Source: JANXQZ01 sp038225555 (lineage in GTDB: Bacteria > Acidobacteriota > Terriglobia > Bryobacterales > Bryobacteraceae). Taken from it: 64,000 nucleotides of DNA. Shown here piece after piece: positions 8,628-17,262 of the stretch (its first letter is position 1; each line of letters opens with the position of its first letter). The position numbers and the translations under genes are program-made. The notes under the pieces are model-generated. The model made no database searches. It was given only the letters and a program-made list of their open reading frames with translations, and was not told the origin of the DNA. The stretch is taken from NCBI GenBank assembly GCA_038225555.1, contig JBBRRB010000009.1, forward strand, positions 92,156 to 156,155, given 5' to 3'.

Positions 8628-9433
8628 TGCAGTCGGGGACGCTCAGCATCACGGTGCTGGGGTCGGGCACCAGCACCGGAGTCCCCACTATCGGATGCCA
8701 TTGCGCGGTGTGCACGTCGGACGATCCGCGGGATCAGCGCCTCCGTCCATCAATTCTGATCTCCTACAACGAGCGCAGCGTGATCATCGATACCACGCCT
8801 GACTTTCGTCAACAGGCGTTGCGCTCAAAGATGAAGCGTCTGGACGCCATAATGTTCACGCACTCGCATGCCGATCACATCATGGGACTCGATGATGTGC
8901 GGCCATTTAATTTCCGGCAGGGCGGTGTGATTCCGATCTATGGCTCGGTCGAGACCCTGGAAGCCGTGCAGGGCTGCTTCCGATATATTTTCGACGGGCG
9001 AAAGTCCGAGTCGTCGGTGCCGCGTCTCATTCCGAAGGTTTTTCGCGATGGCCCGATCGATCTATTCGGTCTTGAATTTATGCCGATCCGGCTCGATCAC
9101 GGCAGTGGCACCGCGCACGGGTTCCGGTTCGGTGCCGCTGCCTACCTCACAGATCACAGCGACATCCCGCCCGAATCGATGGAGAAGCTTCGCGGGCTCG
9201 ACGTCTTGTTTCTGGACGCGTTGCGCCACAAGCCTCACCCGACTCATTCGACCGTCGAGCGTTCCCTGCGAACTGCCAGCATCCTGGAGCCGCAACGAAC
9301 CTACCTTACTCATCTTTGCCATGATTTGGGCCACGCTAGAACCGAGGAGCAATTGCCTTCGAATGTCCGTTTGGCCTACGACGGGTTGGAGCTGCAAACG
9401 TCCCTCGACCGGCGCGGGTCTGCGCTCACATGA
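8627..9433 (+). CDS. PhnP-like metallo-beta-lactamase-fold hydrolase
   Basis: 268 residues. The N-terminus reads LGSGTSTGVPTIGC and is followed by a CxCxxC element (GCHCAVCTSDDPRD) that in PhnP binds a structural zinc. The active-site metal motif is THSHADHIMGLDD; further ligands are supplied by LDHGSG and LTHLCHDLGH. PhnP itself is a cyclic phosphodiesterase; most acidobacterial relatives are untested, so the substrate stays open. Start and stop overlap both neighbours (ATG shares a base with the DUF1844 stop; ATGA with ribF), so the three genes form one compact unit. Confidence 0.85.
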   Translation: MQSGTLSITVLGSGTSTGVPTIGCHCAVCTSDDPRDQRLRPSILISYNERSVIIDTTPDFRQQALRSKMKRLDAIMFTHSHADHIMGLDDVRPFNFRQGGVIPIYGSVETLEAVQGCFRYIFDGRKSESSVPRLIPKVFRDGPIDLFGLEFMPIRLDHGSGTAHGFRFGAAAYLTDHSDIPPESMEKLRGLDVLFLDALRHKPHPTHSTVERSLRTASILEPQRTYLTHLCHDLGHARTEEQLPSNVRLAYDGLELQTSLDRRGSALT

Positions 9434-10401
9434 TCGTTCGTCAACTCGCCGAAGTGCCGGATGGTTTCGGTCCTTCGGCGCTGACCATAGGCAACTTCGA
9501 CGGGCTGCATGCGGGGCATCGTCAGATCATGCGGCGAGTGGTGGATATTGCGAGGGAGAACGGATGGAACCCCACGGTGCTGACCTTCGATCCGCATCCG
9601 ACCAAACTGGTGGCGCCGGATCGCGCGCCTCGGCTGCTGACCTCGCCGGAACAACGCTGCGCCTTGATGCGTGAAGAAGGAATCGAGCGGATTGTCATAC
9701 TGCCTTTCACGCATGAGATCGCAAAGCTGACGCCCCATGAATTCGTCGAGCGGATATTAGTCGAGAAGCTGGACGCTCGCGCGGTTCTAGTGGGGGCCGA
9801 TTTCCGCTTCGGGCATCGCGCGGCTGGCAACGTGGAGATGCTTCGGGAGTTGGGGGCGCAATACGGGTTCAGCACCGAAGTGCTTTCGGCAGTGATGCGG
9901 CGCAACCGGATTGTGTCCAGCAGCGAGGTGCGCCGGTTGATCGAGTCTGGAAACGTGTCGCTCGCGTGCCGGTTCCTGGAGCGTCCGTTTACGCTCGAGG
10001 GCAGGGTGGTGGCGGGACAGGGAATCGGCTCGAAGCAGACTGTGCCTACGCTGAATCTTCAAACCGATGCCGAGGTCTTACCTGCTCGGGGAGTCTACAT
10101 TACTCAAACCTTGGATCGAGGTTCGGATCGAATTTGGGAGTCGATTACGAATGTGGGGTACCGCCCGACTTTCGGCGGAGATCGATTGACGATTGAGACT
10201 TTTCTGCTATCTACTTTTACCGGCGACACTCCGTCGGAGATTCGAGTCGAGTTTCTCCGACGGGTTCGCGAGGAGCGAAAATTCGAGGATGCCGAAAAGC
10301 TGAAGGCGCAGATTATGAAAGATGTCGGACGGGCTCGTACTTACTTTCGACGACGCAATTGCGGTCCTACAGGATCGGATCATCGTCGCAACCTCGGATG
10401 A
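9430..10401 (+). CDS. ribF: Bifunctional riboflavin kinase / FAD synthetase
   Basis: 323 residues. The N-terminal FAD synthetase domain (about 1-180) has the nucleotidyltransferase motif LTIGNFDGLHAGHRQIM, then LTFDPHPTK, VGADFRFGHRAAGN and SSSEVRRLIESGNV. The C-terminal riboflavin kinase domain starts near residue 185 with TLEGRVVAGQGIGSKQTVPTLNL, followed by GVYIT and a TNVGYRPTFGG segment. The enzyme phosphorylates riboflavin to FMN and adenylates FMN to FAD. The ATG overlaps the stop of the upstream hydrolase gene. The last ~15 residues (after ARTYF) do not look like family sequence and may be an extension from a lost stop. Confidence 0.93.
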   Translation: MIVRQLAEVPDGFGPSALTIGNFDGLHAGHRQIMRRVVDIARENGWNPTVLTFDPHPTKLVAPDRAPRLLTSPEQRCALMREEGIERIVILPFTHEIAKLTPHEFVERILVEKLDARAVLVGADFRFGHRAAGNVEMLRELGAQYGFSTEVLSAVMRRNRIVSSSEVRRLIESGNVSLACRFLERPFTLEGRVVAGQGIGSKQTVPTLNLQTDAEVLPARGVYITQTLDRGSDRIWESITNVGYRPTFGGDRLTIETFLLSTFTGDTPSEIRVEFLRRVREERKFEDAEKLKAQIMKDVGRARTYFRRRNCGPTGSDHRRNLG

Positions 10402-10517
10402 CGGGGGGCAAGCCCGACCCATTTTGGGTAGATACACCGATTCGGCGGTTCAGCCCTACAAGAATCTGGTAGTAATTTTGCAACATGCCAAATTAGACTT
10501 GGCCATATTGACACAAT

Positions 10518-10889
10518 GTGCCACATGCGCTATTGGTGGGTATAGTTACCAATCGCACGACAGTCAACATCTCGCTTACACCAGAACTCGACGCCCTCCT
10601 TCAGGCACGTGTGAAATCTGGCCGGTACCAAACGACAAGCGAGGTCGTTCGAGAAGCTTTGCGCCTCTTGGAACGACATGAGCAGGAACGCGATTACGCC
10701 TTTCAACAACTGAAAGCCAAACTGGAACAAGGCGCTGCCGAAGCTGCTGAGCAGAAATATAGATTCTGGAATCTATATCCCTACGTGCTGGTTTACGCCT
10801 GGGAAGCCAAGCCAGTTCAGGTGGTCAGCGTTATTCACGGAGTAAGGGACCTAGCCGCCATACTCGCCCTTCGGGAAGGAATTGACTGA
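10518..10889 (+). CDS. ParD antitoxin fused to the C-terminal tail of a ParE toxin
   Basis: The first 75 residues are a textbook ParD: TTVNISLTPELDALLQARV, then GRYQTTSEVVREALRLLE and a charged helical tail. From residue 82 on the sequence changes to YRFWNLYPYVLVYAWE, VQVVSVIHGVRDLAAIL, which is the C-terminal half of a ParE-type toxin (compare HGARDLAAIL endings). The normal ParD stop and about the first 60 residues of ParE are missing, so a deletion has joined the two genes in frame. The fused toxin part lacks the N-terminal helices and is unlikely to be toxic. The DNA-binding ribbon-helix-helix part is intact, so it could still act as a repressor. The exact start (ATG 10518 or a TTG/GTG a few codons later) is uncertain. 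Confidence 0.75.
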   Translation: MPHALLVGIVTNRTTVNISLTPELDALLQARVKSGRYQTTSEVVREALRLLERHEQERDYAFQQLKAKLEQGAAEAAEQKYRFWNLYPYVLVYAWEAKPVQVVSVIHGVRDLAAILALREGID

Positions 10890-10991
10890 AGCACATGAGC
10901 ATGGACCACATTGAGGAACCAGTAAGGATGTCCCTAGACTTCGAACTTCTGAATTTAGACAATGTAATGATCCTGCGCCTTATTCACCAGA

Positions 10992-12638
10992 CTAGACACG
11001 TCCAGCCCGGATCTCCTCAGCCATATAATCGGTAGCGCGCCAGCACAGAGCCAAAATTGTGAGCGTGGGATTCTTCTCCGTGGCGGTAGTAAAAGCCGAA
11101 CCATCCACCACAAACAGATTCTTCACTTCGTGCGATTGACAGAACCCGTTCAGCGCGGACCGTTTCGGATCAGCTCCCATACGGCACGTAGAATGTTCGT
11201 GAATGGCCGTCCCATTCGTGTCCAGCCATCCGCGCTCGAACGGCAGGATTTCAGCCTTGGCTGCGCGTAGAATTTCTTCGGCGGTATCGTACATATCCAC
11301 GGCCATCTTGCGCTCGTTATCGCCAACCTCATATTCGATCCTGGCGATGGGCACGCCATATCGATCCAGCGGCGTCCCCTCCACCGTCACGCGGTTGTCC
11401 GGCCGTCCGAGCGTTTCCCCGTACGGGTGCAGCGCAACCAGAGCGGGATAGCGCTTCTTAATGGCTTGCTTCAGGTCCACTCCAAAGCCGGGCAGCTTTT
11501 TGCCGAAGGCCGCATTCTCCTGCGCTCCGACACCCCAGAACTGCATGCCGAAGCCCCGCAGGTAATCCTTTTTCGCGCCATTGCGCGGATGGAACCTGGG
11601 CATGTAGATGTGTTCACCGCCGATGCCATCGTCATTCTGCGTGGGCGCGCCCATCAATTCCGGCAAGAATCCGTACATGTGGAAGCGGATCTGTTCCGCC
11701 AGATAGCGCCCGATCACGTCCGATCCGTTGCCGATCCCATTCGGGTGCATCGGCGATTTAGAGTTCAGCAGAATGCGCGTGGAGTCGATGCAAGAAGCGC
11801 CGAGCACAACCCGCTTTCCGTATACTCGCCGCTCTTCTTTCGAATTGCGATCGAAGTATTGAACGCCATTCGCGAGTCCCTTCTCGTCCACTAAAATGCG
11901 GGCCACAACCGCGTTGTCCACCACGTTGAGCTTGCCCGTTTTCAGCGCCGGGTCGACCAGATAATCCGACGCATTGAAGAATGCCCCAACGTCGCAACCT
12001 CGACCGCAGGCTCCGCAGTAGTGACACGCGGCGTGCCCCTCGTGCTCGCGGGTGAGCACCACTCTGCGCCCGGATACAACTTTGATTCCAACATTTTGTG
12101 CCGCCTTCTGAAGCAGCCGCTCGCCGCAGCGTGGGGCAGGCGGTGGCATGTGATACTTGCTCCCGGGCAGCCAATCCTGATCATCCGTGCCCCCGTTGAT
12201 GCCGATGAACTGATCCACGCGATCATAATACGGAGCGATATCTTTGTAGCGTATCGGCCACGGGATTTCCCATCCGTCGCGTTCCGGTTCCGTGAGGTTC
12301 AAGTCGGAGTAACGGAGCGAAACCCGTCCCCAAACATTGGTCTTGCCGCCTCTCCCCCACACGCGGGCAAGGTCGAAAAAGCGCCCTTCCGACCACGTGT
12401 ACGGCTGCTCTTTCAAGTCGACGTAGAAGGCCGGAGGCATCTGGCCGCGATCCATCCTCGGCTGCATTTCCCAGGGCTTTACGTGCGACCAGAACTTTGC
12501 CCGATCAAACTTTTCCCCCGCATCGAGCATGAGGACGTTCACCCCTTTGCGGGTGAGATTCCAAGCCGCCATGCCCCCTGCCGCGCCGCTGCCAATCACG
12601 ATGCAGTCGTGAATCCGGGGGCTCGCCTTAATCTGCAT
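10992..12638 (-). CDS. GMC-family oxidoreductase, gluconate 2-dehydrogenase large-subunit type
   Basis: 548 residues from ATG 12638, preceded by GGAGGAG at a spacing of six. The FAD-binding motif IVIGSGAAGGMAAWNL is near the N-terminus. A cysteine-rich stretch CHYCGACGRGC lies near residue 210. The C-terminal signature HEHSTCRMGADP, then LFVVDGSAFTTATEKNPTLTILAL is that of glucose-methanol-choline oxidoreductases. The gene overlaps the 3' end of the gluconate 2-dehydrogenase subunit 3-like gene, so the product is probably the flavoprotein of a membrane-associated sugar or alcohol dehydrogenase. No classical signal peptide is present; export would have to be via the Tat signal of its partner. 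The substrate cannot be read from sequence. Confidence 0.88.
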   Translation of the reverse strand: MQIKASPRIHDCIVIGSGAAGGMAAWNLTRKGVNVLMLDAGEKFDRAKFWSHVKPWEMQPRMDRGQMPPAFYVDLKEQPYTWSEGRFFDLARVWGRGGKTNVWGRVSLRYSDLNLTEPERDGWEIPWPIRYKDIAPYYDRVDQFIGINGGTDDQDWLPGSKYHMPPPAPRCGERLLQKAAQNVGIKVVSGRRVVLTREHEGHAACHYCGACGRGCDVGAFFNASDYLVDPALKTGKLNVVDNAVVARILVDEKGLANGVQYFDRNSKEERRVYGKRVVLGASCIDSTRILLNSKSPMHPNGIGNGSDVIGRYLAEQIRFHMYGFLPELMGAPTQNDDGIGGEHIYMPRFHPRNGAKKDYLRGFGMQFWGVGAQENAAFGKKLPGFGVDLKQAIKKRYPALVALHPYGETLGRPDNRVTVEGTPLDRYGVPIARIEYEVGDNERKMAVDMYDTAEEILRAAKAEILPFERGWLDTNGTAIHEHSTCRMGADPKRSALNGFCQSHEVKNLFVVDGSAFTTATEKNPTLTILALCWRATDYMAEEIRAGRV

Positions 12639-13164
12639 GCGTGGCTCCTCCACCTGCTGGCATGTGCTCGGGGTGGGTGCATCCGGGAAACTCAGTTAGA
12701 AACGTTTTGCCGTGGTAGCCTAGCTCTTGCGCTAAGCCTTCACGCGATGAATAGTAACCGTCGATGGTGAGATCTTTAATCAGCTGAAAGAAAGGACTCT
12801 GGTTCGCTTCCATTTCCTTGAGGGCCGCGATTCGTTGGTCTGGACCCGCTTGCAAGAATCCAGCGGCGCTGAGTTTGGTCAGTCCGGCCTTAAGCGCCTT
12901 CTCCGTTGAGGGATGTTTGCCTGCGTACCGGTCGATATAATGCGGCACACCCGCATCGAAGGCGCCGGGCGTGTCGGTCCGGGGAAGAATCGTGTCGACC
13001 AGTTGGCTAAGCAATTTAAAATCTTCGGTCGAAAAGACCTTGGGAGTAACCGGCTTGACAATCTGGACAAGCGGTTCGGAGTGCTGATGTTGGCCATTCA
13101 GCGCCGGAATCAGCGCGCCCGCAGCGAGGGAGCGGAGTGCGTCGCGCCGGGAGTTCATTGCCAT
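12628..13164 (-). CDS. Gluconate 2-dehydrogenase subunit 3 family protein (Tat-exported small subunit)
   Basis: 178 residues from ATG 13164. The start is placed here because a twin-arginine-like signal (NSRRDALRSLAAGALIPAL) follows directly; the longer reading from 13212 would run into the upstream gene. The body has the subunit-3 pattern: FKLLSQLVDTILPRTDTPGAFDAGVPHYID and, near the C-terminus, DGYYSSREGLAQELGYHGKT and PGCTHPEH. In gluconate dehydrogenases this subunit escorts the flavoprotein across the membrane. It overlaps the GMC gene by 11 bases and sits nine bases after the membrane-protein gene, giving a three-gene operon. Confidence 0.85.
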   Translation of the reverse strand: MAMNSRRDALRSLAAGALIPALNGQHQHSEPLVQIVKPVTPKVFSTEDFKLLSQLVDTILPRTDTPGAFDAGVPHYIDRYAGKHPSTEKALKAGLTKLSAAGFLQAGPDQRIAALKEMEANQSPFFQLIKDLTIDGYYSSREGLAQELGYHGKTFLTEFPGCTHPEHMPAGGGATHAD

Positions 13165-13172
13165 AATATGCT

Positions 13173-13808
13173 CTACTGTATCCCAAGTCGCTGCGGCGTT
13201 TTCATCCGCCAAGCCGTGAGGCTCACTCCCACGACGGTCAGAATCATAGCCAAGCTGAATGAAAATCGGGTTAGCGCAGCGGTGGTCAAGGACTCGTCAA
13301 TGGCGGACCGCCATGCGTCCGGCAAATACCGGTAGGCTCCGCCCGTAAGCAGCAAGAAAGCGAGGAAGCAGGTCCGCACGACCGATTTCGCAACCTTGGG
13401 TCCATACTTTTCCGATAGAAGCCCGGTTGCGCCGATCAGCGCAAGGCAGGCTGACGCGCCCAGAAATAATCCTGCGAGGAGCAGCCGCGGAGCAGGAGTG
13501 ATGAGTTGGTTATGCCAGCTTCGGAAGTTGACTGCAAGGATCCCAGAGATCAGCATTAGAACCGAGATGCTCCAGCCGTATGCCACCAAGGATGCGGTTT
13601 TCGACAACACGGTCGATCGGGGCGAGGGTTCCGAGGCTGCCTCGGCGGCGGCTGGGACGATGAAAAGAACTCCGATGCAGGCATAGCTCACGATGATGAG
13701 CGGATCGAGAAAGGCGAATCCTTTCATCCATGGGACCGCGAAGCCGAAGAGAACTATCGCGCTGAGGATGATGAAAGCCTGGCGGATCATGGAACTTGCC
13801 GTTGTCAT
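13173..13808 (-). CDS. Multi-pass membrane protein of unknown function
   Basis: About 211 residues with six predicted membrane helices (for example IRQAFIILSAIVLFGFAVPW, DPLIIVSYACIGVLFIVPAA and LLLAGLFLGASACLALIGAT). I do not recognise a family. It is the first gene of the operon with the gluconate-2-dehydrogenase-like small and large subunits, so it might be a membrane partner. No heme-ligand pattern is evident, so it is not an obvious cytochrome b. Several in-frame starts are possible (13838, 13826, 13808, 13790); 13808 is a compromise. Confidence 0.6.
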   Translation of the reverse strand: MTTASSMIRQAFIILSAIVLFGFAVPWMKGFAFLDPLIIVSYACIGVLFIVPAAAEAASEPSPRSTVLSKTASLVAYGWSISVLMLISGILAVNFRSWHNQLITPAPRLLLAGLFLGASACLALIGATGLLSEKYGPKVAKSVVRTCFLAFLLLTGGAYRYLPDAWRSAIDESLTTAALTRFSFSLAMILTVVGVSLTAWRMKTPQRLGIQ

Positions 13809-13976
13809 AAAGATACCAGTCCACATGAACCAGACCAACTCTAAGCAAAAGTGGTACTTTTGATTGCAGGTAATAAACGTAAGTGCGGGCTAAGACGAAG
13901 GCGGAAGTCTAAGGTAAAGTTTTGGGCTGGGTTCTCTAATCCTTCTCGGATCGCAAGACGATAAACAGGTATAAAT

Positions 13977-14351
13977 ATGCTTGATCGGCGCAATGAGACA
14001 CGGATGTTATGTGCGGAATTGGTGGACATCCAATGGAAAGACAGCACGGGAAAGACCAAGAAAGGCATTGCCAATCTGGAAGACATCTCACTTTCAGGTG
14101 CGTGTCTGCAAGTAGATCTGCCGGTTCCCTTGCACACGGTGGTTAGGGTCAGCTACCCCAAGGGCAAGTTCGAAGGCAAGGTCACATATTGTTTCTATCG
14201 TGAGATAGGTTACTTTCTTGGGATCGAATTCGAGTCGGACTTTCGATGGTCGCTTCGAAAGTTTAAGCCCCAGCACTTTCTTGATCCGCGCCGCCTCGTG
14301 ATCCGCGCCATCAACAAGACTCGGGAAATAACGTCTGTCCTAGTGCATTGA
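13977..14351 (+). CDS. PilZ domain protein (possible cyclic-di-GMP receptor)
   Basis: 124 residues. The N-terminal RRNETR and the later DISLSGACL match the RxxxR and (D/N)xSxxG motifs that bind cyclic di-GMP in PilZ domains. The rest is the expected small beta-barrel, ending in a short helical tail. Single-domain PilZ proteins usually pass the cyclic-di-GMP signal to a partner in motility or polysaccharide secretion. No such partner is next to it here. Confidence 0.8.
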   Translation: MLDRRNETRMLCAELVDIQWKDSTGKTKKGIANLEDISLSGACLQVDLPVPLHTVVRVSYPKGKFEGKVTYCFYREIGYFLGIEFESDFRWSLRKFKPQHFLDPRRLVIRAINKTREITSVLVH

Positions 14352-14369
14352 AAATGCTCGAGTCGTAGG

Positions 14370-14630
14370 CTACCGGCTGAAGTAAGCGGTGTTTCTCGGA
14401 GCAAAATCGGCCCACTTCTCCGGCAGATCGTCCAGGGCGAAGATCGCCGAAACAGGACAAACCGGAACACAAGCTCCGCAGTCGATGCATTCGATCGGGT
14501 CAATGTAGATCATTTCGTGATCTTCAAACCCGGCCTCGTCTTTCTTGGGGTGAATACAATCCACCGGACAGGCGTCGATGCAAGCGGTGTCTTTGGTGCC
14601 GATACAAGGTTCTGCTATTACGTATGCCAT
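14370..14630 (-). CDS. Ferredoxin of the 7Fe/8Fe dicluster type
   Basis: 86 residues. The first cluster region reads CIGTKDTACIDACPVDCI, the spacing typical of ferredoxins whose first site holds a [3Fe-4S] or modified [4Fe-4S] cluster; the second is CIDCGACVPVCP. The C-terminal KWADFAPRN is also typical of 7Fe ferredoxins. It is a cytoplasmic electron carrier and stands alone, convergent with the PilZ gene with only 18 bp between. Confidence 0.9.
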   Translation of the reverse strand: MAYVIAEPCIGTKDTACIDACPVDCIHPKKDEAGFEDHEMIYIDPIECIDCGACVPVCPVSAIFALDDLPEKWADFAPRNTAYFSR

Positions 14631-14798
14631 AGGGGAACCTATATTATAGCGTGACCGGCCAGATCCGCTCGGTTCTCCGTTTCAATGGCCAGAATCTCGA
14701 TCTAGATGGCGAAAATGGGGGCTGGCCAGAAGTAGCCGCCAGTCTTCTGCTGGAATCGGGTACACTAGCGAGTGTCTTTATTTGGAAGGGACAACTCA

Positions 14799-15197
14799 AT
14801 GAAACTGTTTACTCTCACAATGGCTTTGGCGAGCTTTGCGCTCGTGCTCTCGGCGCAAGACGACGCGGCGTTCCAGACTTGGATGAAGTCGACCAATAGC
14901 GAGATGGGCGTGTTGCGAAAAATCGAAAGCAAAACAGGCCCGGAGGCTGCGGCGAGCGCGGAGAAGTTGTCAGCGATTTATCAGCAGGTTAGCGCTTATT
15001 GGTCCGCCAAACATGCGGACGACGCAGTCAAGATTGCGGACGAAGGGAAATCCGCCGCGGATACTTTGGCTGTTGCTGCGAAAGCTGGCGAGTCCGAAAA
15101 GGCTGCGGCCGCGTTCAAGACTTTGGGCGGCACTTGCCGGGGTTGTCATGAGGCGCACCGCGAAAAGGCGGCGGACGGGACTTATAAGATCAAGTAA
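14799..15197 (+). CDS. Cytochrome c'-like secreted monoheme cytochrome
   Basis: 132 residues from ATG 14799, with GGAAGGGA upstream. It starts with a signal peptide (FTLTMALASFALVLSAQ). The mature part is an Ala/Lys/Glu-rich four-helix protein with a single heme-binding CRGCH near the C-terminus, the hallmark of the cytochrome c'/c556 fold. Longer reading from 14772 would weaken the signal peptide. It acts in the periplasm; the electron partner is unknown. Confidence 0.8.
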   Translation: MKLFTLTMALASFALVLSAQDDAAFQTWMKSTNSEMGVLRKIESKTGPEAAASAEKLSAIYQQVSAYWSAKHADDAVKIADEGKSAADTLAVAAKAGESEKAAAAFKTLGGTCRGCHEAHREKAADGTYKIK

Positions 15198-15218
15198 TTG
15201 GAACCCCCCTCGCGCACT

Positions 15219-16313
15219 ATGAACCGTCGACAACTCCTTTCGGCTACGGCTGCAGCTGCCGTGGCCCAGATAGCTCCCGCCAGTGGAGCCCCCGGAAAAT
15301 CAGCGTCCATGAAGCTGGGATGCCAGAGCGCCCCGACCAGCGAACAGCGCCTGCAGTTTTTCGCTCGCCACGGTGTGCAAGGCATCTGTGGATATCCTGA
15401 GGATTCTCAAAAGCAAGGATTTTTTTCGGTCGACGATTTGTCCCGTATCAAGGAGCGCTGCGAGAGAAACAAGATCAGTCTGGACTGCATCGAACCGGGT
15501 TTTCTCGCATCCAGCCACATCGATAAAACCGCGCGGCCAGCGATCATGCTTGGTCAAAGCCCGGAGCGTGATCGCGACATCGACGGCCTTCAGAACACAA
15601 TTCGAAACTGCGCGAAGGTCGGCATTCCTTCGATCAAGTACAACATGAGCATGCTAGGGGTGCTGCGGACTGACAGGACACCGGGCCGAGGCGGGTCAAC
15701 CTACAGCACGTGGAATTTGGCCGATGCCAAAGCTTCCGGCAAATTCACGCCAGAGACGCGCGCCGGTCGCGTAACGGCGGACATTTACTGGGAACGGATC
15801 ACGTACTTCCTGGATCGCGTAATTCCGGTAGCGAACGAAAGTAAAGTCAGAATGGCGTGTCACCCGCACGATCCTGGGGTGCCGGCGGTGGAGGGTTTTC
15901 AAGGCGTGGATGCGGTGCTCGGGACCCCCGACGGGCTCAAGAAGTTCGTCGCGATTCGGGAAAGTCCCTATCACGGGCTCAATTTTTGCCAGGGCACCGT
16001 CTCGGAGATGTTGCAGGATCCGGGCAAGGAGCTGTACGACGTCATCCGGTATTTCGGGTCCCGCAAGAAGATCTTTAACGTCCACTTTCGCAACATCAGG
16101 GGACGCCGCAACGCCTTTCAAGAAACGTATCCGGATGAGGGTGACGTGGATTTCGTGAAGGCGATGCTGGTGTACAAAGAGGTGGGTTACCCCTACCTTA
16201 TGATGCCCGACCATGTGCCTTTCCATCCCGACGATAAGGGTGGCGATCAGGCTTTCGCGTTCGCATACGGATACATACGAGCGCTGATTCAGGCTGTCGA
16301 CCACATGGCCTGA
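15219..16313 (+). CDS. Tat-exported mannonate-dehydratase-like TIM-barrel protein
   Basis: 364 residues from ATG 15219 (the reading from 15198 only adds seven residues before the signal). The N-terminus MNRRQLLSATAAAAVAQIAPA is a twin-arginine-type signal. The body follows the D-mannonate dehydratase (UxuA) plan: ACHPHDPG, GLNFCQGTVSE, VHFRNIRG, then ETYPDEGDVDF and YLMMPDHVP, which supply the metal-binding His, Asp, Cys and Glu of that family. Export is unusual for UxuA, whose substrate is normally handled in the cytoplasm. The next gene starts directly after the stop and encodes another Tat-exported sugar-acid-type hydrolase, suggesting a joint role in extracytoplasmic uronate or sugar-acid chemistry. 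Confidence 0.75.
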   Translation: MNRRQLLSATAAAAVAQIAPASGAPGKSASMKLGCQSAPTSEQRLQFFARHGVQGICGYPEDSQKQGFFSVDDLSRIKERCERNKISLDCIEPGFLASSHIDKTARPAIMLGQSPERDRDIDGLQNTIRNCAKVGIPSIKYNMSMLGVLRTDRTPGRGGSTYSTWNLADAKASGKFTPETRAGRVTADIYWERITYFLDRVIPVANESKVRMACHPHDPGVPAVEGFQGVDAVLGTPDGLKKFVAIRESPYHGLNFCQGTVSEMLQDPGKELYDVIRYFGSRKKIFNVHFRNIRGRRNAFQETYPDEGDVDFVKAMLVYKEVGYPYLMMPDHVPFHPDDKGGDQAFAFAYGYIRALIQAVDHMA

Positions 16314-17255
16314 GTGAAGCGCCGAACGTTACTCGGAGGGGCGGCTATGGCACTGGTCGATGCGGTCGCACCGGCTGCTCCGATCCCCATTATCGATACC
16401 CACATTCACCTGTTCGATACGGCCCGCGCGCTGGGCGTGCCTTGGCCGCCAAAAGACGACCCCGTCCTCTATAAGCCCGCGCTGCCGGATCGGTACCGGA
16501 GTCTGGCGGTGCCGCTGGGGATCGTTGGGGCCATCGAGGTGGAGGCCAGCCCCTGGATCGAGGACAATCAGTGGGTGCTCGACGTGGCAGCACGCGACAA
16601 GATCATCGTCGGAACTGTAGGTAATTTAGAACCCGGCAAGTCTGACTTCGGGCACCAGCTCGAGCGATTTCATCGTAATCCTCTGTTCCTGGGAATCCGC
16701 TATGGCAATCTATGGAACCGGGATATTGGTGCGGAGCTACCCAAGCCGGCGTTTACATCCGGACTGAAGCTAGTGGCCCAAGCTGGCTTGGTTTTGGATA
16801 CCGCTAATCCCAATCCTGCCTTGATCGCCGATATGCTGCGGGTGACCGACCTCGTTCCCAGCTTGCGAATCGTAATTGACCACCTGCCGCAGTTGGAGCC
16901 GCCGTCCAACGCTTCATCCCACCAGACGTACGTAGCAAACCTGCGTGAGCTTGCGAAACGTCCCCAGGTTTTCGTCAAGATTTCGGAAGTGCTCAGGCGC
17001 GTAAACGGTCGAGTTTCAGAAGATCTCAGCTTCTACAAGCCGAGGCTCGATGAACTCTTCGGGATCTTTGGGGAGGATCGTCTTTTGTACGGGAGCGATT
17101 GGCCAAACAGCGATCAATGGGGACCCTACCCGCGCGTCTTGAAGCTGGTTAGGGAGTACTTCACCCAAAAAGGGCCGAGCATCGCCCAAAAATACTTCTG
17201 GAAGAACTCCAAAATTGCTTATCGCTGGGTAAAGCGACAAGCCGGGCAGCCGTGA
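16314..17255 (+). CDS. Tat-exported amidohydrolase-2 family lactonase-like enzyme
   Basis: 313 residues starting with GTG immediately after the stop of the upstream gene. A short twin-arginine signal (MKRRTLLGGAAMALVDAV) precedes IPIIDTHIHLFD, the metal-binding HxH of the amidohydrolase-2 family. VIDHLPQ, then LLYGSDWPNS supply the remaining His and the catalytic Asp. The closest known activities are L-fuconolactone/rhamnonolactone hydrolysis and 2-pyrone-4,6-dicarboxylate hydrolysis. With a mannonate-dehydratase-like partner, a sugar lactonase is the most natural guess. Confidence 0.75.
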   Translation: MKRRTLLGGAAMALVDAVAPAAPIPIIDTHIHLFDTARALGVPWPPKDDPVLYKPALPDRYRSLAVPLGIVGAIEVEASPWIEDNQWVLDVAARDKIIVGTVGNLEPGKSDFGHQLERFHRNPLFLGIRYGNLWNRDIGAELPKPAFTSGLKLVAQAGLVLDTANPNPALIADMLRVTDLVPSLRIVIDHLPQLEPPSNASSHQTYVANLRELAKRPQVFVKISEVLRRVNGRVSEDLSFYKPRLDELFGIFGEDRLLYGSDWPNSDQWGPYPRVLKLVREYFTQKGPSIAQKYFWKNSKIAYRWVKRQAGQP

Positions 17256-17262
17256 TGGGCAT

